DNA of 64,000 bases from Paenibacillus phoenicis. Its GTDB lineage: Bacteria > Bacillota > Bacilli > Paenibacillales > Paenibacillaceae. Position numbers and translations under genes: made by a program. The notes beneath the pieces are model-generated. The model was not told where the DNA came from, made no database searches, and saw only the letters and a program-made list of their open reading frames with translations. Positions 16,947 to 26,445 of this stretch are shown here, one piece after another (positions within the stretch are counted from its first letter, which is position 1; each line of letters begins with the position of its first letter). Where the stretch lies: contig NZ_JAYERP010000001.1 in the NCBI RefSeq assembly GCF_034718895.1, positions 2,046,001-2,110,000 of the forward strand, written 5' to 3'.

Positions 16947-19028
16947 TTATGCCCAAACCAGTTTGCCGAAATCGGCAAAGGCTTTGAGATCTTCATCAAT
17001 AGCCGCCAGCAATGCCAACCGGTTCGTCCGGATCGCATCGTCCTCGGCCATAACCATGACGGCATCAAAGAAAACCGTAATCGCATCTTTTAACCCGCCG
17101 ATCAGCTCCAGCGCACCAACCGCGTCGCGGGAAGCCAGCGTTTCCCGGTATTTATCCGAGATCGAACGCCATGCCTCATACAGCGCTTGCTCCGCCGGTT
17201 CGCTTAGCAGATCGGAGCGAACCTTCTCTCCGGTGGCTTTGGCCGCCAGGTTGCTGACCCGTCCAAACGATTCAACAGTTGCTTTGAACTCTTCCTTCGT
17301 ATCCACCGCTTCCATTAACGCCTTGCCGCGAGCTACCGTGGAGACGACATCATCATAACCTGCCGACAGAACGGCATCCACGACGTCGTAGCGTAGGTTT
17401 TCGTCCGAAAGCGTCTTTCTGACACGCAAGCCAAAGAAATCCATCAGATCCTTCATGATTTCATCTTCGCTGCGTTTCAGCCCGCGGAATTGCTGATGCG
17501 TTTCCAGCGCCAGCTTGAAAATGTCAGTGAGCGAAACAGACAGCTTATGCTCCACAATGATCTGCACGATGCCGGCAGCCTGACGGCGCAGCCCGTACGG
17601 ATCCTGAGAGCCGGTTGGAATGATCCCAATCGAGAAGCATCCAACAATCGTGTCGATTTTGTCAGCGATGCTGACGATCGAGCCAACGGTCGAAGCGGGT
17701 ACGGCATCATCGGCAAATCGCGGCTGGTAATGCTCAAAGATCCCTTTCGCCACCACTTCCGGTTCGCCGGCTTTACGGGCATAATCTTCACCCATAACCC
17801 CTTGCAATTCAGGGAACTCGTAAACCATCTGGGTAACCAGGTCAAACTTACAAATTTCAGCCGTACGCGCAGCAGCTTCGGCCGTTCCGGTATCCGTCCT
17901 CAGCATCGCCGACAGCTTCTCCGTATTGCGACGGATGCGGCGCACTTTGTCCCCGATCGTGCCAAGCTCCTCATGGAACACGATGCTCTCCAGTTTAGAC
18001 AACGCGTCCTTGATCGCCAGCTTCTGGTCTTCCTCATAGAAAAATTTCGCGTCGGACAAGCGGGCACGAAGCACCTTCTCGTTACCGCGGGCAATCACGT
18101 CCAGCGACGTGTTGTTCCCGTTACGCACTGTGACGAAGTAAGGAAGCAGGTTGCCTTGCGCATTCAGCACCGGGAAGTAGCGCTGATGCTCACGCATCGA
18201 GGTAATAAGCACTTCCTGCGGAATGTTCAGGAACGACTCCTCAAACGTACCATACAGCACCGTTGGCGTCTCGACCAAGAACAATACTTCCTCCAGCAAA
18301 TCTTCCTTCACGGCGATATGCCAGCCTTTTTCTTTGGCCAAGGCTTCGATTTGGTTCTGAATCAAGGCTTGACGTTCATTGACGTCCGCGATCACGTGCT
18401 GGCTGCGCAGCGTTTCCACATAGGCTGCAGGCTCTTCGATCACCGTTTCCGTTCCAAGGAACCGGTGTCCCCGCGTAACATTGCCGGACTTCACCCCGGC
18501 GATTTCCAGCTCGATAACGTCTTTGCCGAACAACGCAACCAGCCAGCGAATCGGGCGAACGAACTTAAAGTCGTAATTCCCCCAACGCATGTTCTTCGGA
18601 AAATTCATCGCCTGCAAAATGCCCAGCAATCCCTCGGCAAGAAGACTGGACGTCTCTACGCCCATCCGGCTTTTGCTGACATAAACATACTCCGTGCCGC
18701 CAACCTCACGGAACGTAAACTGTTCCGGGCTGGCACCCTGGCTGCGGGCAAAGCCAAGCGCCGCTTTACTCCACTGTCCGTTTTCATCCAGGGCGATTTT
18801 ACGCGAAGGCCCTTTAACCTCCTCATGCACGTCCTCTTGCTTCTCTGCCACGTCTTTGACGAGAACGGCCAATCGGCGAGGGGTCGCATAAGCTTCGACT
18901 GCTCCGTGCTGTATGACCGATTCCTCCAGCCATTTCACCGTCCGCTCCTTTAATTGCTCCATCGCAGCGCGGATAAACCGGGCCGGCATTTCTTCAAGTC
19001 CAATTTCAAACAGCAGGTCCTTAGCCAC
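16947..19028 (-). CDS. glyS: Glycyl-tRNA synthetase beta subunit
   Basis: The beta subunit of the alpha2-beta2 bacterial glycyl-tRNA synthetase, 693 residues; it binds and positions tRNA-Gly while GlyQ activates glycine. Recognisable parts are the N-terminal [29 protein letters not shown] near 60, an HD-like centre with [12 protein letters not shown] and YPELQG-like [15 protein letters not shown], and the C-terminal anticodon-binding region. GTG at 19026-19028 is chosen: it matches the family N-terminus and has AGGGGGT upstream. It overlaps the glyQ stop by eight bases, so translation is coupled. Confidence 0.97.
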   Translation of the reverse strand: MAKDLLFEIGLEEMPARFIRAAMEQLKERTVKWLEESVIQHGAVEAYATPRRLAVLVKDVAEKQEDVHEEVKGPSRKIALDENGQWSKAALGFARSQGASPEQFTFREVGGTEYVYVSKSRMGVETSSLLAEGLLGILQAMNFPKNMRWGNYDFKFVRPIRWLVALFGKDVIELEIAGVKSGNVTRGHRFLGTETVIEEPAAYVETLRSQHVIADVNERQALIQNQIEALAKEKGWHIAVKEDLLEEVLFLVETPTVLYGTFEESFLNIPQEVLITSMREHQRYFPVLNAQGNLLPYFVTVRNGNNTSLDVIARGNEKVLRARLSDAKFFYEEDQKLAIKDALSKLESIVFHEELGTIGDKVRRIRRNTEKLSAMLRTDTGTAEAAARTAEICKFDLVTQMVYEFPELQGVMGEDYARKAGEPEVVAKGIFEHYQPRFADDAVPASTVGSIVSIADKIDTIVGCFSIGIIPTGSQDPYGLRRQAAGIVQIIVEHKLSVSLTDIFKLALETHQQFRGLKRSEDEIMKDLMDFFGLRVRKTLSDENLRYDVVDAVLSAGYDDVVSTVARGKALMEAVDTKEEFKATVESFGRVSNLAAKATGEKVRSDLLSEPAEQALYEAWRSISDKYRETLASRDAVGALELIGGLKDAITVFFDAVMVMAEDDAIRTNRLALLAAIDEDLKAFADFGKLVWA

Positions 19029-19914
19029 GTGCAGCACCCCCTTTCTGAAGCATTGGGAATCCAAGCTTCTCGCGTTCCTCCAAGTAAGTTGCGGCAACCT
19101 GACGGGCCAAATTCCGCACCCGCGTAATATACCCTGTCCGTTCGGTGACGCTGATCGCGCCGCGGGCATCCAGCAGGTTAAACGTATGCGAGCATTTCAA
19201 CACATAATCGTAAGCCGGGTACACCAAATGCTGCTCCATCGCTTTGTTAGCTTCTTGCTCGTACATATTAAACAGCGTAAACAGCATTTTCACGTCAGAG
19301 ATTTCAAACGTGTATTTGGAATGCTCATATTCGGCCTGATGGAAAACATCACCGTAAGTCGTGCCATCCACCCATTCGAGCTCAAACACGTTCTCCTTGT
19401 CTTGAATGTAGGAGGCCAGACGCTCCATCCCATAAGTGATTTCTACGGCTACCGGATTCGTTTCGATCCCGCCGACTTGCTGGAAGTAAGTAAACTGCGT
19501 GACTTCCATGCCGTCTAGCCAAACTTCCCAGCCGAGGCCCCATGCGCCCAAGCCCGGATGCTCCCAGTTGTCTTCGACAAACCGGATGTCATGCTCCAGC
19601 GGATTGATGCCCAGCCGTTTCAAACTTTCCAAGTAAATCTCCTGGATATTATCCGGCGATGGCTTCATGATCACCTGGAACTGATGGTGCTGGTACAGCC
19701 GGTTCGGGTTCTCCCCGTAACGCCCGTCCGCTGGACGCCGGGAAGGCTCCACGTAAGCCACATTCCACGGCTCAGGGCCAATCGAACGCAGGAACGTCAT
19801 CGGGTTCAGCGTACCGGCCCCTTTTTCCACGTCATACGGCTGCACGACGATGCAATTCTGTTCTGCCCAGAACTGCTGCAGCGTCAAAATCATTTGTTGA
19901 AAGTTGATACTCAT
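19021..19914 (-). CDS. glyQ: Glycyl-tRNA synthetase alpha subunit
   Basis: The catalytic alpha subunit of tetrameric glycyl-tRNA synthetase, 297 residues. The N-terminus [20 protein letters not shown] and the motif [20 protein letters not shown] are characteristic; class II motif 3 is the later [13 protein letters not shown] at 19914 is preferred over one four codons upstream because the latter would be directly against its AGGAG site. Expression should depend on uncharged tRNA-Gly through the T-box leader immediately upstream. Confidence 0.97.
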   Translation of the reverse strand: MSINFQQMILTLQQFWAEQNCIVVQPYDVEKGAGTLNPMTFLRSIGPEPWNVAYVEPSRRPADGRYGENPNRLYQHHQFQVIMKPSPDNIQEIYLESLKRLGINPLEHDIRFVEDNWEHPGLGAWGLGWEVWLDGMEVTQFTYFQQVGGIETNPVAVEITYGMERLASYIQDKENVFELEWVDGTTYGDVFHQAEYEHSKYTFEISDVKMLFTLFNMYEQEANKAMEQHLVYPAYDYVLKCSHTFNLLDARGAISVTERTGYITRVRNLARQVAATYLEEREKLGFPMLQKGGAARG

Positions 19915-19978
19915 GGCGAACCTCATCTCCTAACCTTCAGGTTTGTTCAGCAAGCATGGGCTAGAAGGGAGAAATAAA

Positions 19979-20318
19979 AAGCCCCCGCCTCTACGCCTGC
20001 TGTCAGACGTAGGGACGAGAGCTGTAAGAGGCCATTTCCTCATACGTATAAGTTCCCGCGGTTCCACCCTACTTGATTTGCCGCGGCCTCCTATCGGTGA
20101 CCATTGCCGGCAAATCCGCTTTTCACGATCGGTTTGTGCTCCCGGGCTGCCGCTTCACAAGACCGCCTATCCGGGCTCCCACCCTCCCCGGTCGCTTGTT
20201 CCTCTCCTGATCCACCAACATCGACTCAGAAAAAGGAGTTCATAGACTTCTTCTTGTTACTCTTCCCGTTCAACGCACAAGTCTCCCTCTTGAAAATGAC
20301 ACTTCGAGGGAGAAATTC
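19979..20318 (-). ncRNA. T-box riboswitch leader of glyQS
   Basis: The leader senses uncharged tRNA, here presumably tRNA-Gly from the genes it controls. The T-box sequence AGGGTGGAACCGCGG lies at 20056-20070 and pairs with the tRNA acceptor end; upstream is the stem I start GGGAAGAGTAAC near 20258-20270. The competing terminator at 19979-20022 has arms CTACG/CGTAG extended by GGCGGGGGCT, followed by TTTTTATTT. The length of about 340 bases is normal. The glycine specifier codon was not located with certainty. Confidence 0.93.
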
Positions 20319-20324
20319 TTTTAT

Positions 20325-20353
20325 ATATTAACTAATTTTATCGCGTTCGTCAA
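20325..20353 (-). promoter_or_regulatory. Promoter of the glyQS T-box operon, inside the end of recO
   Basis: On the minus strand TTGACG (20348-20353) and TAATAT (20325-20330) are separated by 17 bases. The -35 box overlaps the last codons and stop of recO, so glyQS has its own start directly behind recO. Confidence 0.8.
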
Positions 20354-21099
20354 ATTTCATACTTGTCCAGTTGATCGAGAAAATGGCGTGATTTCAGCTT
20401 CATCCCAAGCTGCATATCCATGAAGGCGCGCATCACGGTCTTTAGCTCCCGTTTCGTCTCGTCCTTGACCTCTACGTTTCCGAGCCGGCGCAGGTCCATT
20501 TTTTCAAATAACATGAGCAATTTAAGCACTCCCGGTGTGACCTGCATCGCGGCCGGATCTTGGTGACGGCAGGATCGGCAGAGCCTCCCGCCTAGCCGCG
20601 GGCTGACATACGGTGAATCGTCAACTCGCCCGCAGGAAACGCAGCTTTCAAACGAAGGACCGTAGCCTGCAGCCTGCAAGATTTTCATTTCGAACAGGTG
20701 GGTGACGATCTGCGGGTCCTTGCCCGACGATAAACCATCCAGGCAAGCTTTCAGTTGAGCGAACCAGAAGCTGCCCACCTCTTCATCCTGCAGCGTCTTG
20801 TCCAACAGCTCGCAGGCATACGAAGCGTAAGCCGCGAGAAATAGGTCCTCACGCAAAGAAAAGTGAGACTCAATCATCTCACCCTGGTTTAAGGTGCCCA
20901 AACCGCCGTTTTGGCGGAAGAACACATATTCTCCATGTGTAAAAGGCTGAGTCAGGGCCCCGTGGCGGCTCTTCACCTTCTTGGCGCCGCGCACCAGTAC
21001 CCCGATTTTGCCGCTCGTTTCGGTACATAATGTAATAATTTTATTGCCTTCCCCATAATCCATGCTGCGGATGACGATTCCTTCCACCCTGTAGAGCAT
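20350..21099 (-). CDS. recO: DNA repair protein RecO
   Basis: RecO helps load RecA on single-stranded DNA coated by SSB and anneals strands. The 249-residue protein has an N-terminal OB fold (YRVEGIVIRSMDYGEGNKIITL) and a helical C-terminal part with a four-cysteine zinc site, CVSCG near 153-157 and CRSCR near 175-179. It lies after era and yqzL, as in B. subtilis. The glyQS promoter overlaps its stop codon. Confidence 0.95.
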   Translation of the reverse strand: MLYRVEGIVIRSMDYGEGNKIITLCTETSGKIGVLVRGAKKVKSRHGALTQPFTHGEYVFFRQNGGLGTLNQGEMIESHFSLREDLFLAAYASYACELLDKTLQDEEVGSFWFAQLKACLDGLSSGKDPQIVTHLFEMKILQAAGYGPSFESCVSCGRVDDSPYVSPRLGGRLCRSCRHQDPAAMQVTPGVLKLLMLFEKMDLRRLGNVEVKDETKRELKTVMRAFMDMQLGMKLKSRHFLDQLDKYEI

Positions 21100-21138
21100 T
21101 TCGTTTCCCCCAAACTCGCCTCTCCCGCCAGATTCGTA

Positions 21139-21276
21139 CTACTCGGCTTCTGCCTCTAGAATCAGCTCTTCGGCAGCCGCAGCCTCCTCCTCATACTCGC
21201 TGCTGGCTTCTTTATAAAGCAAGTAAGCATCGACATCTCCAGTCATCGCAAAATACTTCCACGAAAAATCTCGCAT
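21139..21276 (-). CDS. yqzL: YqzL family small protein
   Basis: A 45-residue protein beginning MRDFSWKYFAMTGDVDAYLL, the signature of the YqzL family, with a tail of alternating glutamate and alanine. Function is unknown. AAGGGTG lies seven bases before the ATG. The position between era and recO is the same as in B. subtilis, which supports the call despite the small size. Confidence 0.85.
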   Translation of the reverse strand: MRDFSWKYFAMTGDVDAYLLYKEASSEYEEEAAAAEELILEAEAE

Positions 21277-21395
21277 TCGTATTCACCCTTTCTTCGGAAA
21301 TGACGCCTGCATCTACAAAGAATAGGATGTGCGCATGAACGGGATCTATGCGTTGCAATAACTCCCAGTATAAAGCTAGAACTAAACGTTACGCC

Positions 21396-22298
21396 TTAAG
21401 CGTCCTTATGGAACCCGAGGTCCTTCAAGATCCGTTCTTGGTTACGCCAGTCTTTCTTCACCTTCACCCATAACTCAAGAAAAATCTTCGATCCAAGCAG
21501 GTTCTCGATATCTTGCCGGGCCAGCTTACCTACTTCCTTCAGCAGCGCCCCCTGCTTGCCGATAATGATCCCCTTCTGGGAATCACGCTCGACGAAAATG
21601 ACCGCGGAAATGTACACCACGCCGTTCTCCTGCACGCGCATATCTTCAATCGTGACAGCGATCGAGTGCGGCACTTCCTCGCGGGTGAGATGCAAGATTT
21701 TCTCACGGATCAGCTCGGCGCAGACAAATTGCTCCGGATGGTCCGTGACCTGATCCTCCGGATAATACTGCGGTCCTTCCGGCAGGTATTTGCCGATCTG
21801 CTCCAGCAGCCGGTTTACGTTGTTCCCCAGCATTGCGGAAATCGGCACGATTTCGCTGAATGGATAAAGCTTGCTGTACTCTTCAATCAACGGCAGCAGC
21901 TGCTCCGGCTCAACGCGGTCGATTTTGTTCAGCACCAGAATGACCGGCGTCCGTACATCCTTTAGCCGTTCGATGATAAAGCGGTCGCCGCCGCCCAATC
22001 CTTCCGCGGCATCAACGAGGAACAACACGGCCTCGACTTCGCCAAGCGTGTTGAGCGCCGTCGTATTCATATAGTCGCCAAGCTTGGATTGGCGTTTATG
22101 AATCCCCGGCGTATCCAGAAATACGATCTGCATCTCTTCCGAGGTATAGACGCCGTGGATTTTATTCCGCGTCGTTTGCGGTTTATCGGACATAATGGCG
22201 ATCTTTTGCCCGATGATATGGTTCATCAGCGTGGATTTACCCACGTTTGGGCGTCCCACAATCGCCACAAAACCGGATTTGAATTTTGCTTTTGCCAT
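21396..22298 (-). CDS. era: GTPase Era
   Basis: Era binds the 3' end of 16S rRNA and helps 30S maturation. The 300-residue protein has G1 [10 protein letters not shown] (about 16-25), the switch I region [10 protein letters not shown]3 DTPGIH (about 62-67), G4 NKID (about 124-127), G5 SAM, and a C-terminal KH domain with [17 protein letters not shown], which contacts RNA. AAAGGAA precedes the ATG. In B. subtilis era follows cdd directly; here 500 bases of repeat-bearing DNA lie between. Confidence 0.97.
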   Translation of the reverse strand: MAKAKFKSGFVAIVGRPNVGKSTLMNHIIGQKIAIMSDKPQTTRNKIHGVYTSEEMQIVFLDTPGIHKRQSKLGDYMNTTALNTLGEVEAVLFLVDAAEGLGGGDRFIIERLKDVRTPVILVLNKIDRVEPEQLLPLIEEYSKLYPFSEIVPISAMLGNNVNRLLEQIGKYLPEGPQYYPEDQVTDHPEQFVCAELIREKILHLTREEVPHSIAVTIEDMRVQENGVVYISAVIFVERDSQKGIIIGKQGALLKEVGKLARQDIENLLGSKIFLELWVKVKKDWRNQERILKDLGFHKDA

Positions 22299-22799
22299 AT
22301 ATTGAGTTCCTTTCGTGTGACCTGATCCGTTTTTCTGACGGGATCGGTCTGTGTTGGTTCTGTGAGTTCGTGTTGTGTGAGAATCTGTGGTGGTTCGCTT
22401 TGGTTTCGCGGTGTGCTGTGTCCCCTAGCGTTTGGTTCGGTTCATCGACCGTTTGGTCCGCGTTCCCGGTCCGTGTCTCCAACCGTTCGTAACGGAACGT
22501 AATGACCTTATTTGCCCATTTCCCGGCGATTTCCCGCTTTAACGGAACTCAGAGCCCTTATCGGCACTCACGACGTCCATTTTCCGTGAAAAGTCCGAAA
22601 TAACGTCTCCTGGTTCCGTTAGAATTCCAAATCGCCTCTATACAGCAAAATAACGTCTCTCAGTTCCATTAGAGATACTGCAAGGAGCGTTCGATCGCGG
22701 TTGGAGTAACGTCAGGATCGGAAAGCCCAGCTGAATCCAAGATTCGACGTCGAATCCGCATCAGCGCGCCGCTTCGTGATCCGAAGCCGCCTTTTTGAA
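22299..22799. other. Repeat-bearing gap between cdd and era
   Basis: No gene is supported in these 500 bases. The part at 22306-22480 is strikingly G/T-rich on the plus strand (A/C-rich in the transcript that would lead into era). The part at 22490-22672 carries four copies of a short repeat, two in each direction. Some apparent reading frames exist, but none has a ribosome site or family resemblance. Confidence 0.6.
22490..22672. repeat. Cluster of four short repeats, two direct and two inverted
   Basis: Copies lie at 22490-22513 and 22540-22561 on the plus strand and 22599-22622 and 22649-22672 on the minus strand. Their shared core is TAACGGAAC followed by 4-6 variable bases and ACGTTATTT or a close variant. 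The opposing pairs could fold the region into one long arm. A fifth copy lies at 13130-13151, so the family is dispersed. The type resembles short intergenic repeats of Paenibacillus genomes. Confidence 0.65.
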
Positions 22800-23216
22800 C
22801 TACTTCTGCTCCTCCAGATGGGAGGGGCCGAAGGCGTAGGGGAGCAACTCCCGTACCGTCGTCTGACGGATGTCGCCCTTCAGATTGCCCAGGATGACAG
22901 GCATGTCCGGCCCGCACAGTTCCAGCAGCACCTGGCGGCAGACCCCGCAAGGCGCAACCGGTTCCTCTGTGTCGGCAACCACGGCGATAGCTTGGAACGT
23001 CCCGGGTCGATGCCCATCGGCAATCGCCCGAAACATCGCGGTACGCTCCGCGCAGTTCCCAGGGGAGTAAGCCGCATTCTCGACATTGCAACCGTGGTGA
23101 ACCTGTCCTTTGCTATCGAGCAGAGCTGCCCCAACGCCGAATCCCGAATACGGAATATAAGCCGCTTTGCGGGCTTCGATCGCTTCTTTCATCAATTGAC
23201 CGTAATCCATAACCAT
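22800..23216 (-). CDS. cdd: Cytidine deaminase
   Basis: Converts cytidine and deoxycytidine to uridine forms in pyrimidine salvage. The 138-residue protein has the catalytic motif CNVENAAYSPGNCAERTA (the glutamate of CAE is the proton shuttle) and the zinc ligands PCGVCRQVLLEL, the usual homotetrameric CDA pattern. ATG at 23214-23216 has AGGAG five bases upstream; an ATG two codons later is also possible. It follows dgkA in the order ybeY-dgkA-cdd-era conserved in Bacillales. Confidence 0.95.
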   Translation of the reverse strand: MVMDYGQLMKEAIEARKAAYIPYSGFGVGAALLDSKGQVHHGCNVENAAYSPGNCAERTAMFRAIADGHRPGTFQAIAVVADTEEPVAPCGVCRQVLLELCGPDMPVILGNLKGDIRQTTVRELLPYAFGPSHLEEQK

Positions 23217-23261
23217 ATCATCTCCTTCAACCAAAGCAAAAATAAGTTACGGGCTCCAATC

Positions 23262-23636
23262 TTACAGCAGCCCCAGACAACGCATCAATGGCTCGTAAAA
23301 AATCAATATCCCGATCACTAAGGCAAAAACCGCAGCGACCAGTACAGCCCCGGCTGCAGCATCCTTGGCGATCTTGCCAAGACGATGCCACTCAGGGGCT
23401 GCGAGATCTACAACGGCTTCAATCGCCGTATTCACGAGCTCAAGAGAAATAACCAAGGCGATGACGAGCAGCAATAAGGCCACGTCTCTCGCGGGAAGGG
23501 ATAACGCAATCGCCGCGGCAATCACAATGACCGCCGCGACGCAATGGAACCGCACATGACGCTGAGTCCTTAGCGAAGTAGCGATTCCCTCCAACGCGTA
23601 TCGAAAAGATGAACTCCAGCGGCGCGACGGCTTCAT
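23262..23636 (-). CDS. dgkA: Undecaprenol/diacylglycerol kinase family protein DgkA
   Basis: A 124-residue membrane kinase with three predicted membrane helices; Gram-positive members phosphorylate undecaprenol, the lipid carrier of cell wall synthesis. Family motifs are the N-terminal SFRYALEGIATSLRTQRHVRFH and the catalytic ELVNTAIEAVVDL with KIAKDAAAGAVLV. The ATG overlaps the ybeY stop codon (TAATG), implying coupled translation. Confidence 0.93.
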   Translation of the reverse strand: MKPSRRWSSSFRYALEGIATSLRTQRHVRFHCVAAVIVIAAAIALSLPARDVALLLLVIALVISLELVNTAIEAVVDLAAPEWHRLGKIAKDAAAGAVLVAAVFALVIGILIFYEPLMRCLGLL

Positions 23637-24133
23637 TAGCGAACAAGCCCCATCTCGGCGAGCGCCGCTTCTTGTTTGCCCATCATTTCCGCTTCGCTAA
23701 CCGCGTCTTGATGATCGTAACCTAGCAGGTGCAGGAACCCGTGCACAAACAGAAATCCGATTTCCCGCTCCAGCGAATGACCGTACTCCTCACTTTGCGC
23801 TTTGGCCCGTTCCACGGAGATGATGATATCTCCAAGCATTTCGGTCATATCGTCCAGCTCTTCGTCTTCTTCCAGCTCATAGACGATTTCCGGCTCTTCC
23901 TCCAGCGATTCGTTCATCGCAAACGACAACACATCGGTCGGCCGGTCGATGCCGCGATAATCGCGGTTTAATTCGTGGATCGCCTCATCGTCCACGAACG
24001 TGAGCGCCACTTCGCCTTCCGTGATACCTTCCGCTTGTCCAGCGATCTGCAGCACCCGCTCCAAGAGATCGATCAGCTCCTGACTGATCTCCATTTTATC
24101 CTGCTCATTGCTCCAAGCCAGCTGTAGGCCCAT
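23636..24133 (-). CDS. ybeY: Endoribonuclease YbeY, rRNA maturation factor
   Basis: YbeY is a metal-dependent RNase involved in 16S rRNA 3' end processing and ribosome quality control. The 165-residue protein has the zinc-binding motif HGFLHLLGYDH near residues 130-140 and the conserved NRDYRGIDRPTDVLSFAM near 55. The start at 24133 matches the usual family N-terminus (LQLAWSNEQ) and overlaps pgpH by 29 bases; the ATG at 24094 is an alternative. Confidence 0.94.
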   Translation of the reverse strand: MGLQLAWSNEQDKMEISQELIDLLERVLQIAGQAEGITEGEVALTFVDDEAIHELNRDYRGIDRPTDVLSFAMNESLEEEPEIVYELEEDEELDDMTEMLGDIIISVERAKAQSEEYGHSLEREIGFLFVHGFLHLLGYDHQDAVSEAEMMGKQEAALAEMGLVR

Positions 24134-26396
24134 TTACGTTTTGCCCCCTGTCCTTCTCCTCGTTCTCTTTACTCTTCTTGACTTCCTCCGGATATTCAAT
24201 CCGCGAATGGAAGATGCCCATTACCGTTTCCTTCAGCGTTTGGGCGATGATATCGAGCTCCCGCATCGTCAGATCACATTCGTTAAACTGGTGATCATCC
24301 AAGCGGCTCTTAATAATTTTCTCGATCATGGACTCAACCTGCTCCACCGTTGGTTTGCGCAGGGAGCGTACGGCCGCCTCAACACTGTCGGCAATCCCGA
24401 CCACAGCGGCCTCCTTCGATTGAGCCTTAGGCCCCGGATAGCGGAAATCATCCTCCGTGAAATCCGGTTCAACGCCTTGTTCCTCCGCCAATCGCAGCGC
24501 CTTGTGGTAGAAATAATGCAAAAACGTCGTTCCATGATGCTGCTCGGCAATATCCCGGATCGGCTTCGGCAGCTTATATTCCTTTTGCATCTCCACCCCA
24601 TCCCGGGCATGGGCGATAATAATCGATTTGCTTAACTTCGGATCGATAAAGTCGTGTGGATTTTCCATGTTGTTCTGATTTTCGATAAAATAGCTCGGCC
24701 GCTTCGTCTTCCCGATATCGTGATAATACGAACCGACGCGGCACAGCAGTCCGTTGGCACCAATCGCTTCGGCTGCCGCCTCCGACAGATTGCCCACCAT
24801 TACACTGTGATGGTAAGTCCCCGGCGTTTCCGTCAACAGCTTGCGCAGCAGCGGGTGGTTGGGGTTCGACAGCTCCACCAGCTTAAGCGCCGAGAGGATG
24901 CCGAAGGTGACCTCGAAGAACGGCATCAAGCCGATGACCAAAATCGTTGTCAACAATCCCCCAGCAACGGAAAATCCAAGCGCATATAACGTGCTGGTTT
25001 GCGTCCAGTCCTGATTATCAATCAGCTGCAGGGCAAAGATCGACAGCGCGCCAAACAAGCAGATCATAATCCCCGCCTTGAGCAGTGTAGAGCGCTGGCT
25101 GGCCCGGTGAATCGCGAAAATCGCAGCAAACGAAGTCACCAAAGCGAAGAACCCAAACTGAAAATCAAACATTTCGCTTTGCCGCTGATTTAAAATGATG
25201 CTAGCCAGAACGCTAAACAAAAAGGAGCAGAGATAAGCGAGCGGCAAATCCAGTAACAGCGTAATCAGCATCGCACCGGTGGCAATCGGGGCTAAATACC
25301 CGATAAAAGCCTGCTGTTCACTCTGCAGAATGTTGATGACATGCATCGAAGCAATCGTGATAAAAATAATTAGCAGCAGCATAACGAACTGCGCGTTGTT
25401 GTATTTGAACCGGCTGGCGCCTTCCGATTGACGAATAAACATAATCAGCCCGGTCGCCATCAGCAAAGACAGCAAAACGAGCCCCAGTTGCGGTGAATAA
25501 TCGACCTCATCCTTGAGAAGGCCGTTCTTCTCCAGCAGGGTGTACATTTCCTGGGTAATTCTTTCGCCCTTATGGACGAGCACATCCCCTTGCTTAATAT
25601 ATACCGTAGGCGTATTCTCGCGCGCTTCCACCTTCGCCGCCTTCGTTGCTTCTTCATCATAAAACTTATTAGCGGTGATGGACAGACGGGCAAGCTCCTG
25701 CACAACCTCGCGTGCAGTCCTTTTGCTTAGCGAGCTTGTGCTGACCATTTCCGCGACTTTTGCCCGTGCGGTTTGCGCTTCAACGATCGGATCCGCCGTC
25801 AGCCGGGCCACAATATCCGCAGCAACCGGCTTCATCGCATTGATATCCTCTGCCGTTAAGCGAGGGATCTTGATAAACGTCTCTTCCGAAATGTGATATT
25901 GCTGTTCATCAATGCGCTGGGTCACTTCCTCAAACAAGGTCGCCGAATAAACGCTGGAATTCCGATTGTTCATGATGAAGTTCTGCACATAATCCTTAAC
26001 GCGCTGCGGCAGCTCCTCGCGATAGATCTTAATCTTATCTTCTTCCGAAACCTGGTCGTCCTGGTTCAAGCGGAAGATCCGGTCAAGCATTTGCGCGACT
26101 AATGTTTCGTTGCGGAGCGGCAGGATGGTGTAGACCTGTCCCACCTTCTCGGCAGCCTCCTCCTGCGCTTTCAGCGTCGCCTTGGTATCGGGAATGTCCA
26201 TCGGCGCCAAGATTTCCTTCTCGCTCGGCAAACCTACCGCAATGTCATACGTTTCGGGCAACAATTTGGGCGCCAAGCTGACGTAGAACATAACGACAAG
26301 CAGCGCGAACAGAACATAACGCACGCTGGTGCTATGCTTCCATCCTGCAAATCTGAATTGTAACGCGCTTTTCTTTTGCTGATCGTCATTTGTCAT
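24105..26396 (-). CDS. pgpH: Cyclic-di-AMP phosphodiesterase PgpH (7TM-HD)
   Basis: A 763-residue membrane phosphodiesterase that degrades the second messenger c-di-AMP. It has an N-terminal membrane anchor (VRYVLFALLVVMFYVSLAP), an extracellular 7TMR-HDED domain (about 60-270), seven membrane helices (about 290-480) and a cytoplasmic HD domain (about 515-700) with HHSVMVGNLSEAAAEA, YYHDIGK and the later HARDGVE and HHGT metal-binding motifs. B. subtilis YqfF is the ortholog at the same position before ybeY. The C-terminus is charged and lysine-rich. Confidence 0.94.
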   Translation of the reverse strand: MTNDDQQKKSALQFRFAGWKHSTSVRYVLFALLVVMFYVSLAPKLLPETYDIAVGLPSEKEILAPMDIPDTKATLKAQEEAAEKVGQVYTILPLRNETLVAQMLDRIFRLNQDDQVSEEDKIKIYREELPQRVKDYVQNFIMNNRNSSVYSATLFEEVTQRIDEQQYHISEETFIKIPRLTAEDINAMKPVAADIVARLTADPIVEAQTARAKVAEMVSTSSLSKRTAREVVQELARLSITANKFYDEEATKAAKVEARENTPTVYIKQGDVLVHKGERITQEMYTLLEKNGLLKDEVDYSPQLGLVLLSLLMATGLIMFIRQSEGASRFKYNNAQFVMLLLIIFITIASMHVINILQSEQQAFIGYLAPIATGAMLITLLLDLPLAYLCSFLFSVLASIILNQRQSEMFDFQFGFFALVTSFAAIFAIHRASQRSTLLKAGIMICLFGALSIFALQLIDNQDWTQTSTLYALGFSVAGGLLTTILVIGLMPFFEVTFGILSALKLVELSNPNHPLLRKLLTETPGTYHHSVMVGNLSEAAAEAIGANGLLCRVGSYYHDIGKTKRPSYFIENQNNMENPHDFIDPKLSKSIIIAHARDGVEMQKEYKLPKPIRDIAEQHHGTTFLHYFYHKALRLAEEQGVEPDFTEDDFRYPGPKAQSKEAAVVGIADSVEAAVRSLRKPTVEQVESMIEKIIKSRLDDHQFNECDLTMRELDIIAQTLKETVMGIFHSRIEYPEEVKKSKENEEKDRGQNVNGPTAGLEQ

Positions 26397-26445
26397 ATTA
26401 GACAGCCCTCCTGAACATGGTAAACCCTAACAACGTCTGGGAAGC

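Noticed and set aside
22237-22482. 81-codon frame upstream of era on the minus strand
   Set aside because: The product is low-complexity (Asn, His, Thr, Arg) and overlaps the era start in a different frame, with no ribosome site.
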